Origin: Actinospica durhamensis
GTDB taxonomy: Bacteria > Actinomycetota > Actinomycetes > Streptomycetales > Catenulisporaceae
NCBI RefSeq assembly: GCF_018139695.1
Contig: NZ_JAGSOG010000067.1
Location: 1 to 34,568, forward strand
Reading direction: 5' to 3'
DNA: 34,568 bases
Below, in pieces: positions 1-7,770 of the stretch (its first letter is position 1; each line of letters opens with the position of its first letter). The notes beneath the pieces are model-generated. The model searched no databases. It worked only from the letters and a program-made list of their open reading frames with translations, and was not told the DNA's origin. The translations under genes and the position numbers were made by a program.

Positions 1-1356
1 CTCGGAGGGGGCGTGGTTGCGCAGGGCGAGGGCGGTGGGGACGCCGATCGCGCACAGGACGGCGCAGCCGACCCAGATCGTGACGTAGGCGCCTTCGGAG
101 GCGACGCCGGGGCGCAGCAGCAGGGTGTCGAGCAGGGCCGCTCCGACGGCACCGGTGGCCGCGCCGGCCAGGGTCTTGAGGGTGTTGTAGACGCCTGCGC
201 CGGTGGCGGTCTGGTCGGCGGGCAGGCGGTGCATGAGCAGGCCGGGCAGCAGGCTCAGGCCGATGCCGGCGCCGAAGCCGCAGACGCTGCTGGGGATGAT
301 GAAGGACACCGCGTTGCCGTGGGAGAGCGCGATCACCGCGAACCCGACCGTCGCCATGCCGTAGCCCGAGGCCAGCAGGGCGCGGGCGCCGACGCGGCGG
401 GCGATACGGTCGGCGAGGATCGCGCCGAGGGTGGCGCCGAGGACGGCGGGCAGCGAGAGCAGGCCGAGCACCTGCGAGTCGGCGTTCAGGCCGTAGCCGA
501 CGCTCTTCGGATCGGCGGCCTCGAACGAGAGGGTGGGCGACTGCGCGCCGTAGAGGATGCAGCCGAGCAGGAAGCTGAGTCCGAACACCGGCGCGGTCGC
601 CCGCCGGGCGAGTACGCGCACGTCGACGGTCGGCGAATCGGTCCGCAGCTCCTCGCGGACGAACAGGGCCAGCAGCACGGCCGAGACCACCAGCAGCGCG
701 ATCACGGCCGCGGCGGGCACGGCGTGGCCGACGCTGCTGAAGGCGCCGAACATCATGCCGAGGCCGACGGTGAGCAGGCCCACCCCGCGCCAGTCCACCC
801 GGCCGACCGCGCGGGTGACCGACTCCGGGACCCAGCGCCACACCACGAGCAGCGCGATGGCGGGCAGCGCGGCCAGGATCCACAGGCCGGGCCGCAGCGC
901 GTCGCCGAAGATCGTGCCCAGCATCAGCGAGCCGACCAGCGGGCCGACCGCGCGTCCGCCGCGGGCGTCGCCGAGCTGGTCGCGCAGCAGCGCGAGCTCC
1001 AGCGGCAGCCAGCAGGTGAGCAGGCCGGCCAGGGCCTGGCCGACCAGCAGCAGGGCGAGACCGGGCGCGGCGGCGGTGAGCAGGTAGCCGAGGAAGGTGA
1101 TCGCGAGCGTCGCCAGCAGCAGCCGGCGGTGGCCGAACAGGTCGCCGAGCCGGGACGCGAGCGGCACCGTGATGCCGGAGACGAGGTAGCCCACGCCCAG
1201 TACCAGGGCCTGGTCGCCCGCGCTGAAGTGCAGCGACGTGGCCAGGCCCGGCAGCAGCACCGGGAACGCGCCCTGCAGCGTGCCGCTGAGGAACTCGACC
1301 ACCACCAGCCGGCGGACGACGGCGGTGTCTGCGGGGAACGCGGGCAAGCGTGGCAT
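1..1356 (-). CDS. MFS transporter, drug-exporter type (3' end beyond window)
   Basis: The minus strand is open from an ATG at 1356 to the window edge, giving 452 residues without a stop, so the C-terminus is missing. The translation begins MPRLPAFPADTAVVRRLVVV and is a series of hydrophobic helices separated by short charged loops. After the second helix it has RLGDLFGHRR, which fits MFS motif A (G-x3-D-x2-G-x-R). A second DRIARRVGAR loop in the C-terminal half fits the repeated motif. The size and helix count resemble the 12-14 helix DHA families of proton-coupled exporters. The substrate cannot be read. It is divergent from an AsnC/Lrp regulator across 176 bp, so that regulator is its likely controller (inference). 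Confidence 0.88.
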   Translation of the reverse strand, partial: MPRLPAFPADTAVVRRLVVVEFLSGTLQGAFPVLLPGLATSLHFSAGDQALVLGVGYLVSGITVPLASRLGDLFGHRRLLLATLAITFLGYLLTAAAPGLALLLVGQALAGLLTCWLPLELALLRDQLGDARGGRAVGPLVGSLMLGTIFGDALRPGLWILAALPAIALLVVWRWVPESVTRAVGRVDWRGVGLLTVGLGMMFGAFSSVGHAVPAAAVIALLVVSAVLLALFVREELRTDSPTVDVRVLARRATAPVFGLSFLLGCILYGAQSPTLSFEAADPKSVGYGLNADSQVLGLLSLPAVLGATLGAILADRIARRVGARALLASGYGMATVGFAVIALSHGNAVSFIIPSSVCGFGAGIGLSLLPGLLMHRLPADQTATGAGVYNTLKTLAGAATGAVGAALLDTLLLRPGVASEGAYVTIWVGCAVLCAIGVPTALALRNHAPSE

Positions 1357-1476
1357 GGGCGGCACATTTCGAAACGGGGCGCGGCGCCGGATGCTGCGGA
1401 CGCGCGTGGGGACGGGAGGCGGGCGGGTGGGAGCAGGTAAGCGGAGTGCGAGCAAGAATCGCCGGTGCGGGAAACG

Positions 1477-1493
1477 ATGCGCTATCGTCGCAT
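1477..1493. promoter_or_regulatory. Inverted repeat between MFS gene and AsnC regulator
   Basis: ATGCG and CGCAT form perfect 5-bp arms around a 7-bp centre, in the AT-richer half of the divergent intergenic region and about 40 bp before the regulator's start codon. The centre contains TATCGT, which could be a -10 element for the regulator. Position and symmetry fit an autoregulatory operator, but the arms are short and chance occurrence is possible. Confidence 0.3.
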
Positions 1494-1532
1494 GAATCCG
1501 CACGACAGCCCGTTCCCGCGCAAGGATCAGCC

Positions 1533-2576
1533 ATGATCGACGAACTCGACCTCGCCCTCGTGGACGCGCTCCGGGTGGACCCGCGCGCCCCCTGGTCGAC
1601 GCTGGCCGGGCCGTTGGGCGTGGACCAGGCCACCCTCTCGCGGCGCTGGGCCCGGCTGTCAGGGGACGGAGACGCCTGGGTGACCTGCTACCCGTCGGCG
1701 GAACGCATGGGCATGGGGCTGACCGCGCTGGTGTGCGTGGAGTGCCGGGCCGGGGCGGTCGGCGCGGTGGCCGAGACCCTGGCCGGGGATCCGCAGACGC
1801 CCACGGTGGAGGTGGTCAGCGGTGACGCGGACCTGCTGATCACCGTGGCGGCGCTGGAGCCCGGGCAGGTCACCGCGTACGTGCTGGACCGGGTCGGGCA
1901 CGTGCCCGGCGTGCTGCGCACCCGCACGGCGTTCGTGGAACGGCTGGTGCGCGACGGCAGCAAGTGGCACGAGGGCGCCCTCGACCGGGCCCAGCGACTG
2001 GCCATCAGCGGCGGCGCGCCGCCCGCCCTGACCGCCGAACCGCCGTTGCGCGACGTGCTGGCCGATCGTGCCCTGATGCAGGCACTGGGCGCGGACGGCC
2101 GGATGACCTTCGCCGAACTGGCCAAGCGCACCGGCATGCCGGAGTCGACGGCGCGGCGGCGGGTCGGCGAACTGCGCCGCTCGGGCCGCCTGGTGCTGCG
2201 CTGCGACGCGAGCCCGCGGCTGAGCGGCCAGGCGGTGAACACGACACTGTGGCTGGACGTGCCCGCGCCCGATCAGCCCGCGGCGGCGGGCTGGTTCGCC
2301 GAGCAGCCCGCGACCCGGATGTGCGCGATGACGGCGGGTTCGCGGGCGAACCTGGCGGCGAATGTGATGACGCACCGGATGAGCGACGCCCGCCAGATCG
2401 AGGCCGCCTTGGCGCAGCGGCTGCCGTCCGCGCGGGTGCTGGGACGGCAGCTGACGCTGCGTACGGTGAAACTGGTCGGCCGGCTGCTCGACGCGCAGGG
2501 CCGGGCCCGCGGCTACGTGCCGATCGACCCGTGGCAGGGGACCGAGCTCGCGAGCGCGGAGCCGGTCGCGGCGTAG
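1533..2576 (+). CDS. Lrp/AsnC-family transcriptional regulator with two HTH-ligand modules
   Basis: 347 aa from the ATG at 1533, preceded by an AAGGATC ribosome-binding site. The frame is open back to about 1350, but the extra part has poor coding character and would overlap the divergent MFS start. The first AsnC helix-turn-helix is at residues 1-50 (MIDELDLALVDALRVDP, then TLSRRWARL). A ligand-binding half follows to about 140. A second HTH (LMQALGADGRMTFAELAKRTG, STARRRVGELRRSG) lies around 180-230, followed by a second ligand-binding half. Double-length AsnC proteins are common in actinomycetes and often control a neighbouring transporter or catabolic gene. It is divergent from the MFS exporter and convergent with the M20 amidohydrolase. 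The ligand, probably an amino acid or related amide, is inferred from the family only. Confidence 0.88.
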   Translation: MIDELDLALVDALRVDPRAPWSTLAGPLGVDQATLSRRWARLSGDGDAWVTCYPSAERMGMGLTALVCVECRAGAVGAVAETLAGDPQTPTVEVVSGDADLLITVAALEPGQVTAYVLDRVGHVPGVLRTRTAFVERLVRDGSKWHEGALDRAQRLAISGGAPPALTAEPPLRDVLADRALMQALGADGRMTFAELAKRTGMPESTARRRVGELRRSGRLVLRCDASPRLSGQAVNTTLWLDVPAPDQPAAAGWFAEQPATRMCAMTAGSRANLAANVMTHRMSDARQIEAALAQRLPSARVLGRQLTLRTVKLVGRLLDAQGRARGYVPIDPWQGTELASAEPVAA

Positions 2577-2613
2577 CCTCGGGCCCGACCGGCTGCTCGG
2601 ATCGGACGGCGGG

Positions 2614-3813
2614 TCAGCCGCGGGCGAGCCGGCCCAGGGCCAGGCCGGCCAGCAGGGCCGCGCCGTCGCCGACCACGGCGTCGTCGAAGACTGCTTCGGG
2701 CGCGTGGTTGTACGCGGCGGTGAACGGGTCGCGGTCGGCCGGGCAGGCGCCGAGCATGAGGTAGGCGGAGGGGACGAGGGCGCCGAGGACGCCGAAGTCT
2801 TCGGAGCCGGCGATGGCGTGCGGCATCTCCACGTACCGCCCGGCGCCCAGCACCTGCTCGACGGTACGGGTGGCGAAGGCGGCCTCGGCGCCGTCGTTGA
2901 CCGTCACGGGGTATCCGTACTCGAACTCGACGTCGGCCTTGAGCCCGTGGGTCGCGGCCACGCCCCGCACCACGCGCACCGACTCCTCGGCGACGAGGCT
3001 GCGCGACTGCGGCGAGAAGGAGCGGACCGTCGCCGCGAAGGAGGCCGACTGCGGGATGACGTTCTCTGCGGTGCCGGCGTGCAGCGTGCCGACGGTGACC
3101 ACGACCGGGTCGAACGCGTCGAAGCGGCGGGTGACCATGGTCTGCAGGGCGAGTACGGCCTCGCACGTCGCGGGCACCGGGTCGAGGGCCAGGTGCGGGC
3201 TCGAGCCGTGGCCGCCGCGGCCGTTGAAGGTGACGCGGAGCGTGTCGGAGGCGGCCATGACCGGCCCCGGCTTCGTCGCGACCCAGCCCTGCGGCAGCAG
3301 CGAGGCGGCCACGTGCAGCGCGTAGGCCGCGACGACCCGCTCCCCCGCCGCGTCCAGCACGCCCTCGTCGATCATGACGTTCGCGCCGCCGCCGCCCTCC
3401 TCGCCGGGCTGGAACATGAAGACCACTGACCCGGCCAGCTCCTCCCGGCGCTCGGCCAGCAGTCGCACCGCGCCGACCAGCGCCGCCACGTGCAGGTCGT
3501 GGCCGCACGCGTGCATCGCGCCCGGCACGGCCGACTCGTACGGCAGCCCGCTCGACTCCTGCACCGGCAGCGCGTCCATGTCCGCGCGCAGCAGCACGGC
3601 CGGGCCGGGACGCCCACCGCGCAGCACGGCGGTGACGCTGCTCAGCTGCTGCCCCAGCGTGACCTCGAGTTCGAGCCCTTCGATCGCCTTGAGCACCCGG
3701 GCCTGGGTGAGCGGCAGATCCATGCCGATCTCCGGCTCGCGGTGGATCTCCCGGCGCAGTTCGGCCAGGGCCGGCTGGAGCAGGGCGGCGGACTCGGCGA
3801 GGGTGGGCGGCAT
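2614..3813 (-). CDS. M20D-family amidohydrolase / metallo-aminoacylase
   Basis: 399 aa, full length for the M20D (hippurate hydrolase, IAA-amino-acid hydrolase) family, which removes acyl groups from N-acyl amino acids using a dinuclear metal centre. Metal-binding motifs are in order: LLRADMDALP near 75, HACGHD at 101-106 (C103 and H105 are typical ligands), QPGEEGGGG with the catalytic Glu pair at 138-139, the YALHV histidine near 172, and NHAPEAVFDD near the C-terminus. The dimerisation insert begins around 190 with GRGGHGSSPH. GGAGAAG precedes the ATG at 3813. No signal peptide is visible, so it is probably cytoplasmic. It is convergent with the AsnC regulator, with 37 bp between stop codons. 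The exact N-acyl substrate is not readable. Confidence 0.92.
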   Translation of the reverse strand: MPPTLAESAALLQPALAELRREIHREPEIGMDLPLTQARVLKAIEGLELEVTLGQQLSSVTAVLRGGRPGPAVLLRADMDALPVQESSGLPYESAVPGAMHACGHDLHVAALVGAVRLLAERREELAGSVVFMFQPGEEGGGGANVMIDEGVLDAAGERVVAAYALHVAASLLPQGWVATKPGPVMAASDTLRVTFNGRGGHGSSPHLALDPVPATCEAVLALQTMVTRRFDAFDPVVVTVGTLHAGTAENVIPQSASFAATVRSFSPQSRSLVAEESVRVVRGVAATHGLKADVEFEYGYPVTVNDGAEAAFATRTVEQVLGAGRYVEMPHAIAGSEDFGVLGALVPSAYLMLGACPADRDPFTAAYNHAPEAVFDDAVVGDGAALLAGLALGRLARG

Positions 3814-3841
3814 GGGCTTCTCCGTCGGATGGGGCGCGAGC

Positions 3842-3937
3842 GGGGGCGAGGAACCCCCACATCCTCACCCGCCGCACACGCACCGGCTGAAGCTGCACGA
3901 ATCAGCCGTGGCCCGGGCAGCCGTGCACGGATCAGCC
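3842..3937. repeat. Short hairpin and direct repeat upstream of the amidohydrolase
   Basis: The 150-bp gap between the MarR gene's 3' end and the amidohydrolase start holds two structures. GGGGG-N7-CCCCC at 3842-3858 forms a small hairpin. TGCACGAATCAGCC at 3894-3907 recurs as TGCACGGATCAGCC at 3924-3937 (13 of 14 identical, 30-bp period). The direct repeat could bind a regulator of the amidohydrolase. No convincing promoter hexamers or U-tract terminator were found. Confidence 0.3.
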
Positions 3938-3963
3938 AGAGGTCAGCGGTCGGCCCTCAGTCC

Positions 3964-4395
3964 TCAGCCGGCGGCGGCCGCATCCGCCTCGAGGACGCGG
4001 CCGAGGAGCGCGGTGAGCTGCTCGAGGTCGCGGGCCGGGAGCGAGCTGAGCGCGGGTGGCGGGCGCAGGGTGATGGCCTCGGCGGTGGCGACGGCGTGGC
4101 GCCCGGCGTCGGTGAGCACGACCAGTTTGCGGCGCCGGTCCTCCGGGTGCGGGCGCCGCTCGACCAGGCCGTGGGCTTCGAGTTTGTCCACGATGAGGGT
4201 GGTGTAGGGCGCGTCCGCACCGACGGCCTGGGCGAGCTGACTCAGCGTCAGCGGACCCTGCCGGAGCCGCAGCAGCGCCTTGCCGCGCCCGCCGCCGAGG
4301 CGGAATCCGAGCGCGTCGGCGAGTTCGCCGCGGCGGCCATGCGCATCGACGAACCGGTACATCAGAGCCCAGGCCTCGTCGGCCGGATCGCTCAC
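3964..4395 (-). CDS. MarR-family transcriptional regulator
   Basis: 143 aa from a GTG at 4395 that overlaps the TGA of the upstream dehydrogenase gene (GTGA), so the two are translationally coupled. The winged helix lies at residues 36-100: GGGRGKALLRLRQGPLTLSQLAQAVG, recognition helix APYTTLIVDKLEAHGLVERR, then wing HPEDRRRKLVVLTDAGR. That DxRRRK(L)V wing is the MarR hallmark. The frame is open much further upstream, but there it is only antiphase of the dehydrogenase gene. The likely role is repression of its own operon by binding the palindrome at the operon start, released by a small-molecule ligand or substrate of the dehydrogenase (inference). Confidence 0.88.
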   Translation of the reverse strand: MSDPADEAWALMYRFVDAHGRRGELADALGFRLGGGRGKALLRLRQGPLTLSQLAQAVGADAPYTTLIVDKLEAHGLVERRPHPEDRRRKLVVLTDAGRHAVATAEAITLRPPPALSSLPARDLEQLTALLGRVLEADAAAAG

Positions 4396-5129
4396 CACGC
4401 GACGGTCCGGCCGAGGTAGTCGACGTAGTGCAGTCCGGCCCGGCCTGCCAGCGCGTCGAGGGTGGCCACGACGTTCGGGATGCTCTCCTCGATGCCCAGC
4501 CGGGCGTCGGGGCCGCCGAGGTCGGTGCGCACCCAGCCCGGGGCCATCAGGACCAGGGTTCTGGGATCCTCGCGGTGGCGCGCCGCGTAGCTGCGCATGA
4601 AGGTGTTCAGGGCCGCCTTGCTGCCGCGGTAGACCTCGTGCCCGCCGCGCTCGTTGTTCGCGACGCTGCCCTGCCCGGAGGACATCACGCCGATCGTGCC
4701 CGTCGGCGTGACGAGGTCGTGCAGCGCCTCGACGACGCGCAGCGGGGCGAGCGCGTTGGTGACCATGACCCGGACGAACTCCTCGTCCGAAGTCTCGGCC
4801 ACCGTCTCCTCGTGCTCGCTGGCGACGCCCGCGTTGACGAACAGCAGGTCGAAGGTGCGTCCGGCCAGGCGCGTGCGCAGGGCCTCGATCTGGGCGGGCT
4901 CGGTGACCTCCAGGGTCTCGATCTCCAGGCCGCCGATCGGGGAATCCGCCCGGGCGTGCGCGTCGGCGAGCTCGTGCAGACCCGTCCGCGAACCGCGCAC
5001 CGTGCCCACCACCTGCCGACCGCCGCGCAGCCACTCCTGCGCGAGAGCCAGGCCGAGCCCGCGGGAGGCGCCGATCAGCAGGATGCGTGCGCCGGTGGAC
5101 GCCGCCGGTCCGGAATCAGTTGTAGACAT
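4392..5129 (-). CDS. Short-chain dehydrogenase/reductase (SDR)
   Basis: 245 aa from the ATG at 5129. An in-frame ATG 45 bp upstream exists, but the promoter analysis places the mRNA start at 5129. Rossmann features: ILLIGASRGLG near residues 16-26 for the dinucleotide, FVNAG near 96, the serine region MSSGQGS near 150, and the catalytic Y-x3-K in YRGSK around 165. The middle region and C-terminus (APGWVRTDLGG) resemble the C-factor/CsgA-like SDRs, small NAD(P)-dependent oxidoreductases of unknown substrate. It is the first gene of an operon with the MarR regulator, overlapping it by 4 bp. The pair suggests a ligand-inducible reductase, perhaps detoxifying a carbonyl compound, but this is inference. 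Confidence 0.87.
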   Translation of the reverse strand: MSTTDSGPAASTGARILLIGASRGLGLALAQEWLRGGRQVVGTVRGSRTGLHELADAHARADSPIGGLEIETLEVTEPAQIEALRTRLAGRTFDLLFVNAGVASEHEETVAETSDEEFVRVMVTNALAPLRVVEALHDLVTPTGTIGVMSSGQGSVANNERGGHEVYRGSKAALNTFMRSYAARHREDPRTLVLMAPGWVRTDLGGPDARLGIEESIPNVVATLDALAGRAGLHYVDYLGRTVAW

Positions 5130-5165
5130 GACAATGATTGTGGGTCGTACAACTATCTCCGTCAA
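5127..5165 (-). promoter_or_regulatory. Leaderless promoter with MarR-type operator
   Basis: Read on the minus strand, TTGACG (5165-5160), a 17-bp spacer and CACAAT (5142-5137) form a plausible -35/-10 pair. The expected transcription start falls at or next to the dehydrogenase ATG at 5129, so the mRNA would be leaderless. An 11-bp perfect palindrome ACAAT-N-ATTGT (5131-5141) overlaps the -10. GTTGTA (5119-5124) and TACAAC (5148-5153) form a wider inverted pair around it. MarR proteins usually bind such AT-rich palindromes over the core promoter, so the product of the second gene is the obvious candidate repressor. Confidence 0.55.
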
Positions 5166-5203
5166 GGACGCCACGGAGGTAGAGGTCCGCGCTCAGCCGC
5201 GGC

Positions 5204-5878
5204 TCAGCCCGGCTCGGTCTCGGCCCGGACGAGGCCGGCGTCGTAGGCGATGATCACGGCGTGGACGCGGTCGCGCGCGCCGAGTTTGGCCAGGACCCGG
5301 CCGACGTGGGACTTGATGGTGGACTCGGACAGCACCAGCTTCTGCGCGATCTCGGAGTTGGTCAGGCCCCTGGCCACCTCGTGCAGCACCTCGAGTTCGC
5401 GTTCCGACAACGCGCCGAGCCGGGCCTTGAGCGCGGTGCGCTCGGGCTTGTCCGGGCCGGGCGGGACGAACGCGGCCAGCAGGCGCCGGGTGAGCGCGGG
5501 CGCGACCACGGCGTCCCCGGCGGCGACGGCGCGGATGCCGGAGAGCAGCTCCTCCGGGCGCGCGTCCTTGAGCAGGAAGCCGCTGGCCCCGGCGCGCAGC
5601 GCGCTGTAGGCGTATTCGTCGAGGTCGAACGTGGTCAGCACGAGCACCCGGGAGCGGCTGCCGGTGGCCAGGATGCGCCGGGTGGCCTCGATGCCGTCCA
5701 TGCCGGGCATGCGGATGTCCATCAGGATCACGTCCGGGTTGAGCGCCGCGGCCTGGCGCACCGCCTCGGCGCCGTGTTCGGCCTCGCCGATGACGGTGGT
5801 CTCCGGGCCGGCCTCGAGCAGGGTGCGGAACGCGAGGCGCTGCAACGGCAGGTCGTCGACGATCAGGACGGTGGTCAT
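5204..5878 (-). CDS. NarL/FixJ-type response regulator
   Basis: 224 aa. The receiver domain (1-120) has acidic residues D8-D9, the phosphoacceptor D54 in LMDIRMPGMDG, the TTF threonine near 88 and the lysine of LLKDA near 105. A short linker leads to a LuxR-type HTH at about 155-215 (LSERELEVLHEVARGLTNSE, then STIKSHVGRVLAKLGARDR). It is the cognate partner of the kinase encoded 10 bp upstream. Transcription follows kinase then regulator. The target genes are not evident; it could act on neighbouring genes, but nothing in the sequence proves this. Confidence 0.94.
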   Translation of the reverse strand: MTTVLIVDDLPLQRLAFRTLLEAGPETTVIGEAEHGAEAVRQAAALNPDVILMDIRMPGMDGIEATRRILATGSRSRVLVLTTFDLDEYAYSALRAGASGFLLKDARPEELLSGIRAVAAGDAVVAPALTRRLLAAFVPPGPDKPERTALKARLGALSERELEVLHEVARGLTNSEIAQKLVLSESTIKSHVGRVLAKLGARDRVHAVIIAYDAGLVRAETEPG

Positions 5879-5888
5879 GGGGTGCGGG

Positions 5889-7220
5889 TCAGTCCCTTCG
5901 GTCCGGGCGGGCGCCCAGCGGCAGGTAGGCGTGCACGAGCCAGCCCCGGCCGGACGGCGCCGGTCCGGCCTCGGCGTGGCCGCCGGTGAGTTGGGCGCGT
6001 TCGCGGATGCCGGCGAGGCCGAGGCCCGGCGCAGGCTCGGCCGCGCCGCCCCCGACCCGCGCCGCGACGCCCACCTGCTCGCGCCGGCCCTCGTCGCAGA
6101 CCTCGAGCACGAGCTCGTCCTCGGTGACGGACAGGGCGACGAGCACGGCGGTCTGCGCGCCGGCGTGCTTGAACGCGTTGGTCAGCGCCTCCTGCACGAT
6201 CCGGTACGCGGCGAGCTGGATCCCGGCGGAGACGGACTCGACCTCGCCGGTGGAGCGGTAGGTCACCGTCGGGCCCGCGGCGCGGACGCGTTCGAGCAGG
6301 GCGGGCAGGTCGGCGATGCCGGGCTGGGGGCTCAGGTCGGCCGGCTCGGGTTCGGCGGAGCGCGGGCCGACCGGGTGGGCGCGCATGGCGCCGAGGGTGC
6401 GGCGCAGTTCGACCAGCGCCTGGCGGCCGGTGTCGGCGATGAGGCCGAGCATCTCGGTGTTGCGCACCGGGTCGCCGGCGTACGCGGCGCTGTCGGCGAG
6501 CCCGATCATCACGGCGAGATTGTGGCCGACGATGTCGTGCATCTCGCGCGAGACCCGCGCCCGCTCGGTGAGCGTGGCCAGCTGCGCCCGGGTCTCGCGC
6601 TCGAGTTCAAGCCGGGCCGCGCGTTCGGCGAGCGCGGTCAGCCGGTCCTGGCGCACCCGGGCCACCAGGCCGAGGGCGCAGGCCGCCGTGGCGGTGCACC
6701 AGAGCAGGAACAGGCTGGTCCAGGCCTGTTCCAGGAACGGTTCGAGGGTGAAGGCCGGGACGATCATGCCGGCGCTGGTGGCCGGGGCGATCCACAGCAG
6801 CCGCTCCAGCCGGGCATAGCGGGCGACCGCGTAGAGCGCGAGGAGCAGCCCGATCGTGCTGGGCATGGAGTAGCCCATGGCCCACTGCGCGGTGCACGCG
6901 GCGAGCACCGCGCACGCGACCGGGAACGGCGCCATGCGGCGCAGGGTGAGCGGAAGCGCCTGCCCGGCGAGCGGAATCAGCGCCACGGCCGTGGGCACGT
7001 GCCCGATCATGTGCGGGTGCTCGGCATCGCCGAGGCCGGCCAGCGCGGCGACGCCGAGGGAGAGCACGAGCAGCGCGACCAGTGCGTCCGCGACGTAGGG
7101 ACGGCGCCGGTCGAGCCTGCCGACGCGGCCGAGGAACGCGGCGAGGCGCACGGCGGGCGGCGAGTTCCAGGCCCGCTCCAACGGGTCGCCGCCGAGCGGG
7201 GGCGGCGGGTCGGTTGTCAC
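5889..7220 (-). CDS. NarL-type sensor histidine kinase (HisKA_3/HATPase)
   Basis: 443 aa. The N-terminal third (about 45-190) is a set of five or six hydrophobic helices with almost no extracellular loop, so the signal is probably sensed within the membrane. A coiled-coil-like stretch (LTALAERAARLELERETRAQ) leads to the phosphorylation motif REMHDIVGHNLAVMIG with H228. The ATPase domain has N-box QEALTNAFKHA, VCDEGRR, and the G-box GLGLAGIRERAQLTGG. This arrangement is standard for actinomycete membrane kinases paired with NarL regulators. The response regulator starts 10 bp downstream. The stimulus is unknown. Confidence 0.93.
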   Translation of the reverse strand: MTTDPPPPLGGDPLERAWNSPPAVRLAAFLGRVGRLDRRRPYVADALVALLVLSLGVAALAGLGDAEHPHMIGHVPTAVALIPLAGQALPLTLRRMAPFPVACAVLAACTAQWAMGYSMPSTIGLLLALYAVARYARLERLLWIAPATSAGMIVPAFTLEPFLEQAWTSLFLLWCTATAACALGLVARVRQDRLTALAERAARLELERETRAQLATLTERARVSREMHDIVGHNLAVMIGLADSAAYAGDPVRNTEMLGLIADTGRQALVELRRTLGAMRAHPVGPRSAEPEPADLSPQPGIADLPALLERVRAAGPTVTYRSTGEVESVSAGIQLAAYRIVQEALTNAFKHAGAQTAVLVALSVTEDELVLEVCDEGRREQVGVAARVGGGAAEPAPGLGLAGIRERAQLTGGHAEAGPAPSGRGWLVHAYLPLGARPDRRD

Positions 7221-7353
7221 AGGCTGCGCTTTCTGGTGCTCGGGGTGCTCCCACTCTACGTGCCGTGCGGACGCCGCTGTTCATACCGCGGTACCAAAGC
7301 CGCGGGCCGGGCGGCACCTGGGTACCAGAGCGGGAGCATCACGAGCCGGGCGC
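7221..7353. promoter_or_regulatory. Kinase upstream region with GGTACC repeats and a palindrome
   Basis: This 133-bp gap between the kinase start and the PPOX gene's end contains TACCGCGGTA (7284-7293), a perfect 10-bp palindrome. It also contains a direct repeat, GGTACCAAAGC at 7290-7300 and GGTACCAGAGC at 7321-7331 (10 of 11 identical, 31-bp spacing). These could be regulator sites for the kinase/regulator operon. No convincing -35/-10 pair was found. Confidence 0.3.
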
Positions 7354-7752
7354 TCAGACGCCGGTGACCCGCTCGGGCTCGATGACGAACAGGACCCGCA
7401 CCTGGTCGCGGCCGCCGTACCAGGGATACGGCCGGCCGAGGTAGCGCTGGGCGAGCTGCTCGATGTGTTCGGCCGCGCCCTCGGTGCGCACCTCGAGGAC
7501 CCGGCCGCGCACCTGGAAGTAGCGCCGCGTCTGGTCGGGGTCCGTCACGGTGAGGGCGATCCGCGGGTCGCGCTCGATGTTCCTCGTCTTGACGTGGGTG
7601 AGCACGCTGTTGATCAGCACGTGCTCGCCGTCGGTGTCCACCCAGGTCTGAGTGAGCTGGGGCGATCCGTCCGGCATGGTGGTGGCCAGGTAGCACAGGG
7701 GCGTCTGCTCGAGCAGCTTGACGAGGTCTTCGGGCATCTTCACGCCCGCCAC
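7354..7752 (-). CDS. PPOX-class (flavin/F420-dependent) split-barrel protein
   Basis: 132 aa from a GTG at 7752; an ATG at 7737 is an alternative start. The protein is a single pyridoxamine-5'-phosphate-oxidase-like split barrel: LCYLATTMPDGSPQLTQTWV (first strands), VLINSVLTHVKTRNIERDPR (cofactor phosphate-binding region) and RRYFQVRGRVLEV. The closest group known to me is the mycobacterial and streptomycete PPOX-class F420-dependent enzymes (Rv1155-like) of about 130-150 aa. Those bind F420 or FMN and reduce varied substrates. FMN and F420 use cannot be separated by eye. It lies 18 bp downstream of the ROK regulator gene on the same strand and may be cotranscribed. Confidence 0.85.
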   Translation of the reverse strand: MAGVKMPEDLVKLLEQTPLCYLATTMPDGSPQLTQTWVDTDGEHVLINSVLTHVKTRNIERDPRIALTVTDPDQTRRYFQVRGRVLEVRTEGAAEHIEQLAQRYLGRPYPWYGGRDQVRVLFVIEPERVTGV

Positions 7753-7770
7753 AGTACTGGCCCGGCCGCG

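Noticed and set aside
13-1440. 475-aa plus-strand frame at the left end
   Set aside because: It is Gln/Gly/Arg-rich and antiparallel to the clear MFS transporter on the minus strand.
3964-5034. MarR regulator extended to 356 aa as an SDR-MarR fusion
   Set aside because: The upstream part is the out-of-frame shadow of the dehydrogenase gene. The GTG overlapping the dehydrogenase stop is the sensible start.
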